A stretch of DNA of 64,000 nt from Microbacterium luteum (GTDB lineage Bacteria; Actinomycetota; Actinomycetes; Actinomycetales; Microbacteriaceae): positions 310,001-374,000 of the forward strand of contig NZ_CP063814.1 in assembly GCF_015277875.1 (NCBI RefSeq), in the 5' to 3' direction. Position 1 is the stretch's first letter; each line of letters starts with the position of its first letter. The translations under genes were made by a program, and so were the position numbers. The notes under the pieces were generated by a model. It had not been told where the DNA came from, searched no databases, and worked only from the letters and a program-made list of their open reading frames with translations. This document shows positions 8,257 through 16,082 of the stretch, piece by piece.

Positions 8257-9153
8257 ATGGCTGAAAAATCAAGGACCCTCGACGTTTATAGCATTCATGG
8301 ACATCTCTCGCCGGGTTCAGCTTCGGAGGCGCTTCTTGACTACGATGCCTATTTTCGGGGACTCGCCATGAGCGGCGAGGGGGTGTCGATTCCGGTAGGC
8401 AATGAGACCGTCGCGCTGGTGGCAGCCACCAGGCGTAATGAGCGCCACGCATTCAGATTCGTGAGCGGAAATGCGGATGACCTTGCGGAAGCATTCGACC
8501 CAAGCTCCGGAACTACGGTGGAGGTCGACCTTGGTCGTGAGCGATTCATCGTGAGCGGCGCTTGGGTCATCGTTGACGCGTCCAAGAGAGTTGCAGTCAT
8601 TGAGCGCAAGAGGCCGGGAGTGCCCGTCTACCAGCTGGAGCGGTTTCTCGCGAGGTTTGGGCGGGATAATGGATTTCCAGGCTTGACCATCTCACTGAAT
8701 CCCGTGCCCAGCGAGTCGTTCGTTCGAGAGATCGAGCGCTTCACCAGAATACGTGAGGCATCTGTAACCATCCGTCGACCGAATCACAGTTTCACTGCGT
8801 CTGCGCGCGAGGCAGTAGCTCAGATTGCTCGGGAGTCCAATGCGGGAAGCGCGACGGTGCAAGTAAATGCGGACCGCAAACAGTCTCTTGCGAAGGACGA
8901 GGGCATCGTCGCCGACATCATCTCGTTTGCGAAGAGCGCGATTACCCCGATCGTCAACGCGACCGTCAAGGGGATGCGTCCGGGCTTTGGAAAAGAGCGC
9001 ACGGTGTCCTTGCAGAAGCATGTGCTCAAGGGGACAGTTGACATCGACACGAATGACACTCCCCTGCGCCAACTGGATTCCATCGATGGTGCAGCGGACA
9101 CCCTGATCGGTGAAGCAAGTGTGCAGGATGACGGGACTGAGTCGCGAACCTGA
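8257..9153 (+). CDS. Unknown island protein, candidate soluble partner of a membrane protein
   Basis: 298 residues, no transmembrane segment, start ATG 8257 with GAAAGG 8 nt upstream. A beta-rich N-terminal half (1-125: YDAYFRGLAM, VALVAATRRN, HAFRFVSGN, WVIVDASKRVAVIERKRPG) is followed by a mixed alpha/beta region ending IREASVTIRRPN (about 165-176) and a C-terminal helix-rich tail. The strand-helix order ending in a short RPN motif is reminiscent of DUF4747-type proteins, but this is a low-confidence impression. It is 8 bp from the four-helix membrane protein at 9162 and next to hsdR in a tRNA-borne island, so a defence role is an inference from context. Confidence 0.65.
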   Translation: MAEKSRTLDVYSIHGHLSPGSASEALLDYDAYFRGLAMSGEGVSIPVGNETVALVAATRRNERHAFRFVSGNADDLAEAFDPSSGTTVEVDLGRERFIVSGAWVIVDASKRVAVIERKRPGVPVYQLERFLARFGRDNGFPGLTISLNPVPSESFVREIERFTRIREASVTIRRPNHSFTASAREAVAQIARESNAGSATVQVNADRKQSLAKDEGIVADIISFAKSAITPIVNATVKGMRPGFGKERTVSLQKHVLKGTVDIDTNDTPLRQLDSIDGAADTLIGEASVQDDGTESRT

Positions 9154-9161
9154 GCAGCAAC

Positions 9162-9770
9162 ATGATCGATGACGAGGAACGCGAACGGGCGCTGCACGAC
9201 TTGAGGATCGTGCGGCACCAGCTGTTGCCGCGCTGGAAGCAGGTGGTCCTGAGCTGGTCTACCGCCTTCGCGGTGATTCTCTCGATCGCGACGACCGTCG
9301 CCGCCGCGATGTTGCCGGTACGGGGTATGCCCATCGCGAGTGTGGCCGGGATCGGCCTTACCTACGCCTCGATTTCGATGGCGGGCTGCATCAGCGGGCT
9401 AGTGCTCGCGTTGGCACTTCCGGGATCATCTCGCCTGCGGAAGTGGACAAGGATGGCCGGCACCACACCGAACAAGAGCATGCTCAGCGACCTGATCTTT
9501 TCGTTCTTCTGGGCCGCGTGCTGCCAACTTTCGGTCCTGTTCGTGAGCGTTCTCGCTACCGCCATCGGGGGCCCGCTGCTCGTTGGCGCGCCCAGCCCGT
9601 TGCCCATCCTTCACGTCGTCGCGCTCATCGCATCGCTGTTCGTCTTCTACTACGCGCTGGCGCAGCTCTACGTGGTTCTTCAGACTCTCGTCCAGGTTGG
9701 GGTTCTGGTGATCCTCGAGGAGCGAGATGGCGAGCACATTGAGAGCGGTGTCGCGCGAGAAACGAGGTAG
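9162..9770 (+). CDS. Four-helix membrane protein, partner of the upstream gene
   Basis: 202 residues with four predicted transmembrane segments: about 29-52 (LSWSTAFAVILSIATTVAAA), 62-87 (AGIGLTYASISMAGCISGLV), 107-134 (DLIFSFFWAACCQLSVLFVS) and 145-183 (HVVALIASLFVFYYALAQLY). A charged N-terminus (MIDDEERERALHDLR) and C-terminus probably face the cytoplasm. It begins 8 bp after the stop of the gene at 8257, implying one transcript. No family recognised; small membrane proteins of this type often act as membrane-disrupting effectors in phage-defence pairs, which is inference only. Confidence 0.65.
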   Translation: MIDDEERERALHDLRIVRHQLLPRWKQVVLSWSTAFAVILSIATTVAAAMLPVRGMPIASVAGIGLTYASISMAGCISGLVLALALPGSSRLRKWTRMAGTTPNKSMLSDLIFSFFWAACCQLSVLFVSVLATAIGGPLLVGAPSPLPILHVVALIASLFVFYYALAQLYVVLQTLVQVGVLVILEERDGEHIESGVARETR

Positions 9771-9934
9771 TCGAGCGAGACCACAGGTTCCGCCCGCGGA
9801 CCATTCTGCGGGGACGGCATCACCGGACGCTCTCGATTAGGCGCAGCTAGTCCCGATGGGTCACAGTGTGTTGTGAGAATCTCGAGAGCTCGTCTGCGGC
9901 GACGGACTCGCTCACACTCGAAAGGTTGGCGCAG

Positions 9935-12238
9935 ATGACTAGCAACCTGACGGAACAGGAGACACGCTCGAGGCTCATAACTCCTGCACTCACCGCGGCT
10001 GGCTGGGACCTCAACACACAGATCCGCGAGGACTTTGCTCTCACGGCGGGCCGGATCGTCGTCGGGCGCTCGAGGGACACGCGGCAGCGGCCAAAGCGCG
10101 TCGACTACGTCCTCGAGATGCAACCGAACGTACCGCTGGCGGTCATTGAAGCCAAAGACTCGTCTCACGCCCCTGGTGCCGGGATGCAGCAGGCGCTCGA
10201 ATACGCACGCATGCTCGGCGTCCCATTCGCCTTATCGACGAATGGCATCGAATTCCTGATGCACGACGAGAGCGCTCAAGACGGTGCGGTCGAGCGTCTT
10301 CTGGCTCCTCATGAGGTACCCAGTCCTGCTGACTTATGGGCGCGTTACCTAGCGTGGCGGGGAATCGACATGCCGGCTAGAGCGCTGGTGGAAGAGGAGT
10401 ATTTCACCGGCGCCAGCGCGAAGGGGCTTCGGTATTACCAGTCCGCCGCCGTGAACAGGGCGATGGAAGCGATCGCCGCCGGGCAGCGGAGGCTCATGCT
10501 CGTCATGGCGACCGGAACTGGTAAGACGCTCACGGCGTTTCATCTCATGTGGCGCCTCCGGGCGGCTGGGCGGGCCGGCAGAATATTGTTTCTTGTCGAT
10601 AGGAATGTGCTAGCCGACCAGGCGCTAGTGAATGATTTCCAGGCTTTCGGCCCCATCATGACGAAGGTATCTGGAGGGCAGGTCGACAAGTCGTACGAGG
10701 TATATCTCGCTCTTTACCAGGCGCTAACGACCCCGGGTGACGGGCCAGATCTCTACAGTCAATTCAGCCCTGACTTCTTTGATTTGGTCGTCGTTGATGA
10801 GTGCCACCGTGGGTCAGCCTCTGAAGACTCGACATGGCGCGCCGTGCTGGAGTACTTCCAGAGCGCCGTCCAGGTTGGTTTAACTGCGACACCGAAGGAG
10901 ACCGCCGAGATCTCGAACCGTGGTTATTTCGGTGACCCGGTCTACACATACAGTCTTCGAGACGGTATCGAGGACGGCTTCCTGGCACCGTTCACGGTCC
11001 GTCGCATCGATCTCGATAAGGATCTCGGAGGGTGGCGGCCCTCTGTGGGCCAGCTAGATCGATTCGGACAAGAAGTGCCCGATCGCACATATACGTCGAG
11101 AGACTATGACCGCACTGTCGTACTTGATCGCCGAAGCCCTGTGGTCGCCGCGGCGATAACCGAGTTTCTCGAGAGCCGCGACAGGTTTGCCAAGACGATC
11201 GTCTTCTGTGAGGACGTCGATCACGCAGAGCGCATGCGCCAAGAACTTGTGAACGCAAACGCCGATCTCGCAGTTGGCCACAGTAAGTATGTTTCGCGGA
11301 TCACGGGGGATTCCGAGTACGGCGCAATCGACCTCGAGGCGTTCATGGACCCGTCGAGCGCGTTTCCCGTGATTGCGACGACCTCTAAGCTCTTGACCAC
11401 CGGGGTCGATGTTCCGACGTGCAAAGTCATCGTGCTCGACCAGACGATCAACTCGATGACCGAGTTCAAGCAGATCATCGGGCGGGGCACGAGAGTGCGC
11501 GAAGACCTCGGTAAGACGTCGTTCACCATCCTCGATTTTCGTGGCGCTACGACCCTGTTCGCCGATCCTGCGTTCGACGGGGAGCCCGCTGAATTCGATG
11601 TCGAGGACGACGAAGACGATGACGATGCAGGTACCGGGCCTGCAATCGACCCTGCGGAGGACGCTGAGCCTCGCGGCGGCCGATCGCGGTACTTCGTTGA
11701 CGGCGTCGAGGTCTCGATCCTTCAGGAGCGTGTGCAATACCTTGACGCAGCAGGGAGGCTGATCACAGAGAGCCTTCCTGAGTACGTCGGTGAGCAGATT
11801 CGGCAGAGGTTCCCGCTGGTTGAGGATTTCCGACGTTACTGGCTCGGCACGCGAAAGAAGAGCGCACTCGACGAGCTGACGGAGCAGGGGATTCTACTTC
11901 CGGCTCTGATCAACGAATCTGGGTCAGAGTACGACGCATACGACCTCGTGCTCTGGGCGGCCTACGGAAACGCAAAGCAGACGCGTGCGGAACGAGCCGA
12001 GAGAGTGCGAGCAACCATTCGAATGTCGGAGACCCCCTCGATAGTGGAGTCAGTGCTCAGGGCGCTTCTCAAGGTCTACGAGAATGAGGGGCCGGCCGAG
12101 ATGGAGGACGTTCAGATCCTCAAACTGCGGCCGATCGCGGAGATCGGAACCGCGGTAGAGGTCATCGGCGCGTTCGGAGGCAGGCGAGGGTACGACGCCG
12201 CGGTGACCTCCCTCACCGATGAAATCTATGCAAGCTAG
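9935..12238 (+). CDS. hsdR: Type I restriction enzyme, restriction/translocase subunit HsdR
   Basis: 767 residues. The N-terminal nuclease domain has the PD-(D/E)xK pattern (RVDYVLEM then AVIEAKDS, about residues 49-75). The SF2 helicase part has Walker A MATGTGKT (about 193-200), the DEAD-type box VVDECHRGS, GLTATPKET, and the second RecA domain with TTGVDVPTCK and QIIGRGTRVRED. An acidic stretch EDDEDDDDAG separates this from a helical C-terminus. HsdR cuts DNA after ATP-driven translocation only in complex with HsdM and HsdS. ATG at 9935 has AAAGG upstream. Here the partner hsdM is truncated and hsdS is absent, so the complex cannot be complete from this locus. Confidence 0.93.
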   Translation: MTSNLTEQETRSRLITPALTAAGWDLNTQIREDFALTAGRIVVGRSRDTRQRPKRVDYVLEMQPNVPLAVIEAKDSSHAPGAGMQQALEYARMLGVPFALSTNGIEFLMHDESAQDGAVERLLAPHEVPSPADLWARYLAWRGIDMPARALVEEEYFTGASAKGLRYYQSAAVNRAMEAIAAGQRRLMLVMATGTGKTLTAFHLMWRLRAAGRAGRILFLVDRNVLADQALVNDFQAFGPIMTKVSGGQVDKSYEVYLALYQALTTPGDGPDLYSQFSPDFFDLVVVDECHRGSASEDSTWRAVLEYFQSAVQVGLTATPKETAEISNRGYFGDPVYTYSLRDGIEDGFLAPFTVRRIDLDKDLGGWRPSVGQLDRFGQEVPDRTYTSRDYDRTVVLDRRSPVVAAAITEFLESRDRFAKTIVFCEDVDHAERMRQELVNANADLAVGHSKYVSRITGDSEYGAIDLEAFMDPSSAFPVIATTSKLLTTGVDVPTCKVIVLDQTINSMTEFKQIIGRGTRVREDLGKTSFTILDFRGATTLFADPAFDGEPAEFDVEDDEDDDDAGTGPAIDPAEDAEPRGGRSRYFVDGVEVSILQERVQYLDAAGRLITESLPEYVGEQIRQRFPLVEDFRRYWLGTRKKSALDELTEQGILLPALINESGSEYDAYDLVLWAAYGNAKQTRAERAERVRATIRMSETPSIVESVLRALLKVYENEGPAEMEDVQILKLRPIAEIGTAVEVIGAFGGRRGYDAAVTSLTDEIYAS

Positions 12239-12250
12239 GAGAAGTCTCAG

Positions 12251-12616
12251 TTGATCACGCAGGCGACTATCAAGTCGATTCAGGACGTCATGCGGAAGGA
12301 CGTCGGTATCGATGGCGACGCGCAGCGTCTTGGTCAGATGGTCTGGATGTTCTTCTTGAAAGTCTTGGACGACCGCGAGACGGAGTGGGAGCTCTTCGAG
12401 GAAGATTTTGCCTCAGCGATCCCGGACGAGTTGCGGTGGCGCGCGTGGGCCGCGCCGGACGAGGGCTTGACTGGTGATGCACTCCTCAAGTTCGTAAACA
12501 ACGAGCTGTTCGACGGGCTCAAGCGGCTGAAGCTTCGCCAGGGCGCAAACCCTGAGATGACGAAAGTGATCCGCGGGTCTGCCCCGAGTCTTGTTGACAG
12601 TCGGGGGTTGGGGTGA
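12251..12616 (+). pseudogene. hsdM: HsdM, N-terminal fragment cut off by IS3 insertion
   Basis: Begins at TTG 12251 with AGGAGA just upstream, 12 bp after hsdR. About 110 residues match the HsdM N-terminal helical domain (DAQRLGQMVWMFFLKVLDDRE, FVNNELFDGLKRL). At about 12577 the sequence enters the IS3 left end, and 13 foreign codons follow before a stop at 12616. The SAM-binding and catalytic NPPF region is missing, and no continuation of hsdM or any hsdS is found right of the IS, so insertion was accompanied or followed by deletion. Confidence 0.88.
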
Positions 12617-13498
12617 TCAGGCCGCTTCTGCGTCCTTGTAGATCATCTCAAACTCGACGGGGGTGAGTTTGCCGAGGCCGCGTTGGCGGCGCCTGCGGTT
12701 GTATTTCGTCTCGATCCAGGTGACCATCGCGAGGCGAAGATCGGCGCGGGTGTCCCAGCGCCTCGTGTCGAGCACGTTCTTTTGGAGGAGGCTGAAAAAG
12801 CTCTCCATGCTCGCGTTGTCACCGGCCCCGTAAGACCGGCCCATGGAGCCGACGAGGCCGTTGTTGCGGAGCAGGTTCTGGGTGCGTTTCGCGCGGAACT
12901 GGCCGCCTCTGTCGGAGTGGCAGATCGTGCCGCCAGGTGAGCGCAGCGCGATCGCGTTGCGCATCGCCGCCCGCGCGAGAGATGACTTCATGCGGGTGTC
13001 GATGGAGTAGCCGACGATCTTGTTCGACCAGACGTCCTTGATCGCGCAGATGTAGAGCTTGCCTTCTCTGGTCGGGTGTTCCGAGATGTCCCACAGCCAG
13101 ACCCTGTTCGGCCCGTCGGCGACGAACTCGTGCCGGATGACACCGTGCTCGTCGACCACGGCGAGCAGGTCGTCGTGCGGCGCGGGTCCGGTGCTGCCGG
13201 GCTTGCTGCGCTTCTTGTGGTGCGATGCGTGGATCCCCGCGATCCGGCAGAGTCGGTGCACCCGGTTCTCGCTCGCGGTGACCCCGTGCTCGGACTCGAG
13301 CTCGTCGGTGAGGAACCGGTACCCGAGGGTGTCGTCGTCCGCATGGAGGTCGTAGAGCACGTCGATCACGTGCGCATCGTCCCAGTCCCTGTCGGAGACC
13401 GGGGCTTTGAGCCACTGGTAGTACCCCTGCCTGGACAGGCCGAGGACCCGCAACGCCACCGCGACCGGCACCCTCACGGGAGCGCCGGCCGCAGCCAT
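12617..13498 (-). CDS. IS3 transposase OrfB (catalytic, DDE)
   Basis: 293 residues counted from an internal ATG. HTH_21-like N-terminus (LGLSRQGYYQWLKAPVSDRD, LGYRFLTDEL), then the retroviral-type integrase core: first D in WLWDISEH, second D in CHSDRGGQF, E in NASMESFFSLLQKNVL. The functional transposase is expected as an OrfAB fusion made by -1 frameshifting near 13525; the OrfB frame is open through that site. All three acidic residues are present, so it may be active. Confidence 0.9.
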   Translation of the reverse strand: MAAAGAPVRVPVAVALRVLGLSRQGYYQWLKAPVSDRDWDDAHVIDVLYDLHADDDTLGYRFLTDELESEHGVTASENRVHRLCRIAGIHASHHKKRSKPGSTGPAPHDDLLAVVDEHGVIRHEFVADGPNRVWLWDISEHPTREGKLYICAIKDVWSNKIVGYSIDTRMKSSLARAAMRNAIALRSPGGTICHSDRGGQFRAKRTQNLLRNNGLVGSMGRSYGAGDNASMESFFSLLQKNVLDTRRWDTRADLRLAMVTWIETKYNRRRRQRGLGKLTPVEFEMIYKDAEAA

Positions 13499-13518
13499 CT
13501 CGTGGACGAGCGGGAAGA

Positions 13519-13806
13519 CTATTTTCCCGGCAGGTTCGCCTGCGACAGATACGCCGCAGCCCGCCGCAGCACCTCGTTCTCCTGCTCCAACAGCCGGATC
13601 CGCTTGTTCGCCTCACGCAGCTGCTTGCGCTCGTCGTCGGTCAGGCCGGCACGCTTGCCGTCCTCGACGTCGGCCTGCTTCATCCAGTTGCTCAGCGATC
13701 CTTCGGAGATACCGAAGTCCTTCGCGATCTGCGCCAACGGCGCTTGACCCTTCCGGGCCACGGCCACGACATCATCGCGGAACTCTCGGGGATAGGGCTT
13801 TGCCAC
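13519..13806 (-). CDS. IS3 transposase OrfA (helix-turn-helix)
   Basis: 95 residues from GTG 13806, which has GGAAGG 8 nt upstream. HTH_Tnp_1 domain (YPREFRDDVVAVARKG, LAQIAKDFGISEGSLSNWMKQ) followed by a leucine-zipper-like segment (RKQLREANKRIRLLEQENEVL) that oligomerises the transposase. Binds the element's ends. An ATG at 13839 is an alternative start with a poorer ribosome site. Confidence 0.88.
   Translation of the reverse strand: MAKPYPREFRDDVVAVARKGQAPLAQIAKDFGISEGSLSNWMKQADVEDGKRAGLTDDERKQLREANKRIRLLEQENEVLRRAAAYLSQANLPGK
13522..13528 (-). promoter_or_regulatory. Programmed -1 frameshift heptamer GGGAAAA
   Basis: On the minus strand the end of orfA reads CCG GGA AAA TAG. G GGA AAA is a canonical X XXY YYZ slippery heptamer; slipping back one base gives GGG AAA ATA GTC TTC and continues into OrfB. 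Confidence 0.75.
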
Positions 13807-13870
13807 AAGAACATCCTTCCAGCGAGAACGAATCCTCACAGATCAGATGTCAACCAAACTCGGGGCAGAC

Positions 13871-14097
13871 CCCTGTTCGCTGTTCTGGCGAATGCGCTTG
13901 ATGACTACCGCGCGACGCTCCTCGACCATCGCGACACGTTCACGGACGGCCCGGAGGCGGCCCACTTCGCCCGGTCGGTTGCCCAAGTCGACGATCTCCG
14001 AGCTGCGCTCTGGGATGAGTTCGATTCGCCATGTCCGCGAAGTGCGTTCCCGGCGGCCTATACCTACAGAGGGCAGCATCACGCCCTCGAAGATTGA
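13871..14097 (+). pseudogene. C-terminal remnant of an unknown gene after the IS3 element
   Basis: From the IS right end an open frame reads PLFAVLANALDDYRATLLDH ... QVDDLRAALWDEFDSPCP and ends at TGA 14097. The composition is protein-like, but the beginning has been lost to the IS-linked deletion. It is not recognisable HsdM or HsdS. It ends just before the ribosome site of the gene at 14108. Confidence 0.45.
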
Positions 14098-14107
14098 GAG
14101 GAAGATG

Positions 14108-14860
14108 ATGTCATCGACAACGGATGTGTCGCTATCGCGGCTCGAGCAGGTATACAGCCCGCTGGGGGACTACCTGCGGTCGGTCAGTTCGAACGAAGAT
14201 GCCGTTCTGTCGTTCGCGGAGGTGGAATCGCTTATTGGACGATCGCTACCACAACAGGCGCGGTCGAAGCTCATGTGGTGGCAGTCGGTCCCACGGCAGC
14301 CGCAAAGCCGGGCCTGGCTCCGGGCTGATCGACGAGCCGATGCGGACTTGACGGCGGAGACCGTCACCTTCGTCTTCGAGGTGTTCGTCCGGAACAACCC
14401 GCTCGAGCGGATTCAGAGGATCCGTGCGAACTGGCTCGGGTATGCGCGGACCAGTTTGTCGATCCCGCCGAGAGACGCTCACGATCCCCATGTAGAACTT
14501 GGCTGGTGGGAGCCCCACGAGGTCTACTTGTTACATCTTCCCGCGTCCTCGCAGTTCAAAGTCGGCCTCACGCGGATTGGCAGCAAGCGTCTCGCCGCCG
14601 TGGGTGGCGCGAGGGCACACGTTGTCGACCGCATAACGATGGCGAACCGCTGGGCTGCGCTCGTCGTCGAGCATCACGTGCTCGAGCTCGCTTGGGACGC
14701 ATGGGAGCAGCCGGACCGCTTCGCTACAGGTGACAAGGGTGAAACGGAGCGCTGGAACGACTGGCTGGTGCCGCCGCCACTGTCGGTGGTCCGTGATTCG
14801 CTTGTCGATCATCGGGCGCTACCGGGATGGGACGTCACCGTGATCAGGAGTGGCTCATGA
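14108..14860 (+). CDS. Two-domain unknown protein: DUF7662-like N-terminus plus GIY-YIG-like region
   Basis: 250 residues. Residues 8-60 (YSPLGDYLRSV, LSFAEVESLIGRSLPQQA, KLMWWQS) have the Y-PL-YL / F-E-IE-LG-LP / WW pattern I associate with DUF7662. Residues ~135-215 (EVYLLHLPASSQFKVGLTR, KRLAAVGG, ANRWAALVVEHHVLEL) resemble a GIY-YIG/T5orf172-like nuclease layout (hydrophobic strand, KVG-T, R-L, late E). Both assignments are by eye. AGAGG lies 6 nt before ATG 14108; an in-frame ATG at 14105 is possible. Overlaps the next gene by 4 bp. Confidence 0.6.
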   Translation: MSSTTDVSLSRLEQVYSPLGDYLRSVSSNEDAVLSFAEVESLIGRSLPQQARSKLMWWQSVPRQPQSRAWLRADRRADADLTAETVTFVFEVFVRNNPLERIQRIRANWLGYARTSLSIPPRDAHDPHVELGWWEPHEVYLLHLPASSQFKVGLTRIGSKRLAAVGGARAHVVDRITMANRWAALVVEHHVLELAWDAWEQPDRFATGDKGETERWNDWLVPPPLSVVRDSLVDHRALPGWDVTVIRSGS

Positions 14861-15219
14861 TGCGGGTCGAGTACGACAGGGTCGTTTTCGTCAAGCACCT
14901 CCTCAGGCCGATAAGCACCCCGCGACTCGAGCGAGCCGACGGATGGGCTGTGCGCCTCGAGGATCAGTGGTTCTGGTTCTCGACCCTCGAGCCGGCATCC
15001 ACTTTCGGACGTTCGGGAAGGAAGTCGATCCAGGTGAGGAATTGGGATCTCGTCCGAGCGGTCACCGAAGCACGATTCGATGATGAGCTTCATCGTGAGG
15101 TCTTCACGCTTTACGTTCTCGACGAGCGCGGCGCGGCCCGCAGAGCTCTCGAGGACCGCGAACTTATGAGACGCGAGAGAGACGAGCCGGACATCCGGAG
15201 CTCGCACTGGAATCCTTGA
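14857..15219 (+). CDS. Unknown small protein coupled to upstream gene
   Basis: 120 residues, no recognised domain. Starts at ATG 14857 inside the stop region of the preceding gene (ATGA overlap), so the two are translationally coupled. Beta-rich beginning (VEYDRVVFVKHLL, WAVRLEDQWFWFSTLE) and a highly charged helical end (RRALEDRELMRRERDEPD). No signal peptide or membrane helix. Confidence 0.55.
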   Translation: MMRVEYDRVVFVKHLLRPISTPRLERADGWAVRLEDQWFWFSTLEPASTFGRSGRKSIQVRNWDLVRAVTEARFDDELHREVFTLYVLDERGAARRALEDRELMRRERDEPDIRSSHWNP

Positions 15220-15317
15220 TCGTGAAGCCAGAAATCGTTGAGTTGCGGTCGGCGGAAGTGAAGTCTGATCGAGCTTTCCAACGGTACATGCGAGCCTGAT
15301 CAATGAAGGGAGGCGCC

Positions 15318-15566
15318 GTGGAGACCGCGATGGACGTCGTGCGACGCGCTCAACGGGGCGAGATCGGGCACGACGAGCTCGTTCGTGTTCTTTTGACTTG
15401 GCCGTACGAGCCGCAGTACAGGACGACAGGCCTAGCTGACGACTGGGAGTTCGTGGACAACAGCTTCGATGCGGTAAAGCACGCGTACATCGCTTTGGAT
15501 CTCTTGACCGATGCGGACTACGCCGCGATCGCGTCGGCCGCGTCCTCGGCGGCGGATCGCCCGTGA
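15318..15566 (+). CDS. Unknown small protein upstream of the DUF1643 gene
   Basis: 82 residues (VRRAQRGEIGHDELVRVLLTWPYEPQY ... WEFVDNSFDAVKHAYIALDLLTDADY). Helical, acidic, no known family. GTG 15318 is preferred because GGGAGG stands 4 nt before it; an ATG at 15303 is in frame. Overlaps the DUF1643 gene by 4 bp (GTGA). Confidence 0.5.
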   Translation: METAMDVVRRAQRGEIGHDELVRVLLTWPYEPQYRTTGLADDWEFVDNSFDAVKHAYIALDLLTDADYAAIASAASSAADRP

Positions 15567-16081
15567 CTCAAGAGGGCTGGATCTACGAGCGATCGTCGGA
15601 CGGCGCGGCGCGGTTCGTGCTCGGCACAGGGGGCGAGAATCCCCTCGTCTGCTTCGGGATCAATCCCAGCACCGCGAAGCCCGGCGCCCTCGACCCGACG
15701 GCGAAGCGGGTTGCGCGATTTGCCCAGGACAACGGCTTCGACAGCTGGGCGATGCTGAACGTCTACCCTCAGATCGCGACCGATCCCAAGCGGATGGATC
15801 GCGAGTATCGCTTGGAGCTCAAGACCGAGAACGAGCGTCAAATTGAGCGCGCGATCGACGGGCGGTCGCTGACTCTGCTCGCCGCGTGGGGCGGGTTGAT
15901 TGTCTCACGACCATACTTGAGGCGGCTCTTGAGCGACATCGTCACGGTGACCGCGAGTGCCGGCTGTGACTGGGTGTCTCTCGGCGAGCCGACGAAGGAT
16001 GGACACCCCAGGCATCCGCTTTACGTGAGGTCAGAGGTCAAGCTCGCGCACTTTGCTATCGATCGCTACCTTCGCAACTAA
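15563..16081 (+). CDS. DUF1643 domain protein
   Basis: 172 residues from GTG 15563. The DUF1643 hallmark CFGINPSTAKPGALDPTAKR (about 31-50) is followed by DSWAMLNVYPQIATDP and the C-terminal pattern LGEPTKDGHPRHPLYV. DUF1643 proteins are common in phages and mobile islands; their biochemical role is not established to my knowledge. The TAA stop lies within the 5-bp target duplication of the IS1380 element, so the insertion left the gene intact. Confidence 0.85.
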   Translation: MTQEGWIYERSSDGAARFVLGTGGENPLVCFGINPSTAKPGALDPTAKRVARFAQDNGFDSWAMLNVYPQIATDPKRMDREYRLELKTENERQIERAIDGRSLTLLAAWGGLIVSRPYLRRLLSDIVTVTASAGCDWVSLGEPTKDGHPRHPLYVRSEVKLAHFAIDRYLRN

Positions 16082-16082
16082 G

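Larger units (their letters stand above)
12577..13870. mobile_element. IS3-family insertion sequence
   Basis: About 1.29 kb, bounded by imperfect terminal inverted repeats: GTCTGCCCCGAGTCTTGTTG at the left (12577) and its near-complement ending at 13870. Contains orfA and orfB on the minus strand. No matching 3-4 bp target duplication flanks it, consistent with a deletion next to the element. It interrupts hsdM. Confidence 0.85.

Noticed and set aside
12577..13870. A clean IS3 insertion with target duplication in hsdM
   Set aside because: Bases outside the two ends do not match as direct repeats in any alignment I tried, and hsdM does not continue to the right.
13843..14082. Minus-strand 79-residue frame right of the IS3 as an HsdS C-terminus
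   Set aside because: The coiled-coil-like RERVAMVEERRAVVIKR look is suggestive, but the opposite frame has better composition and hsdRM lie on the plus strand.
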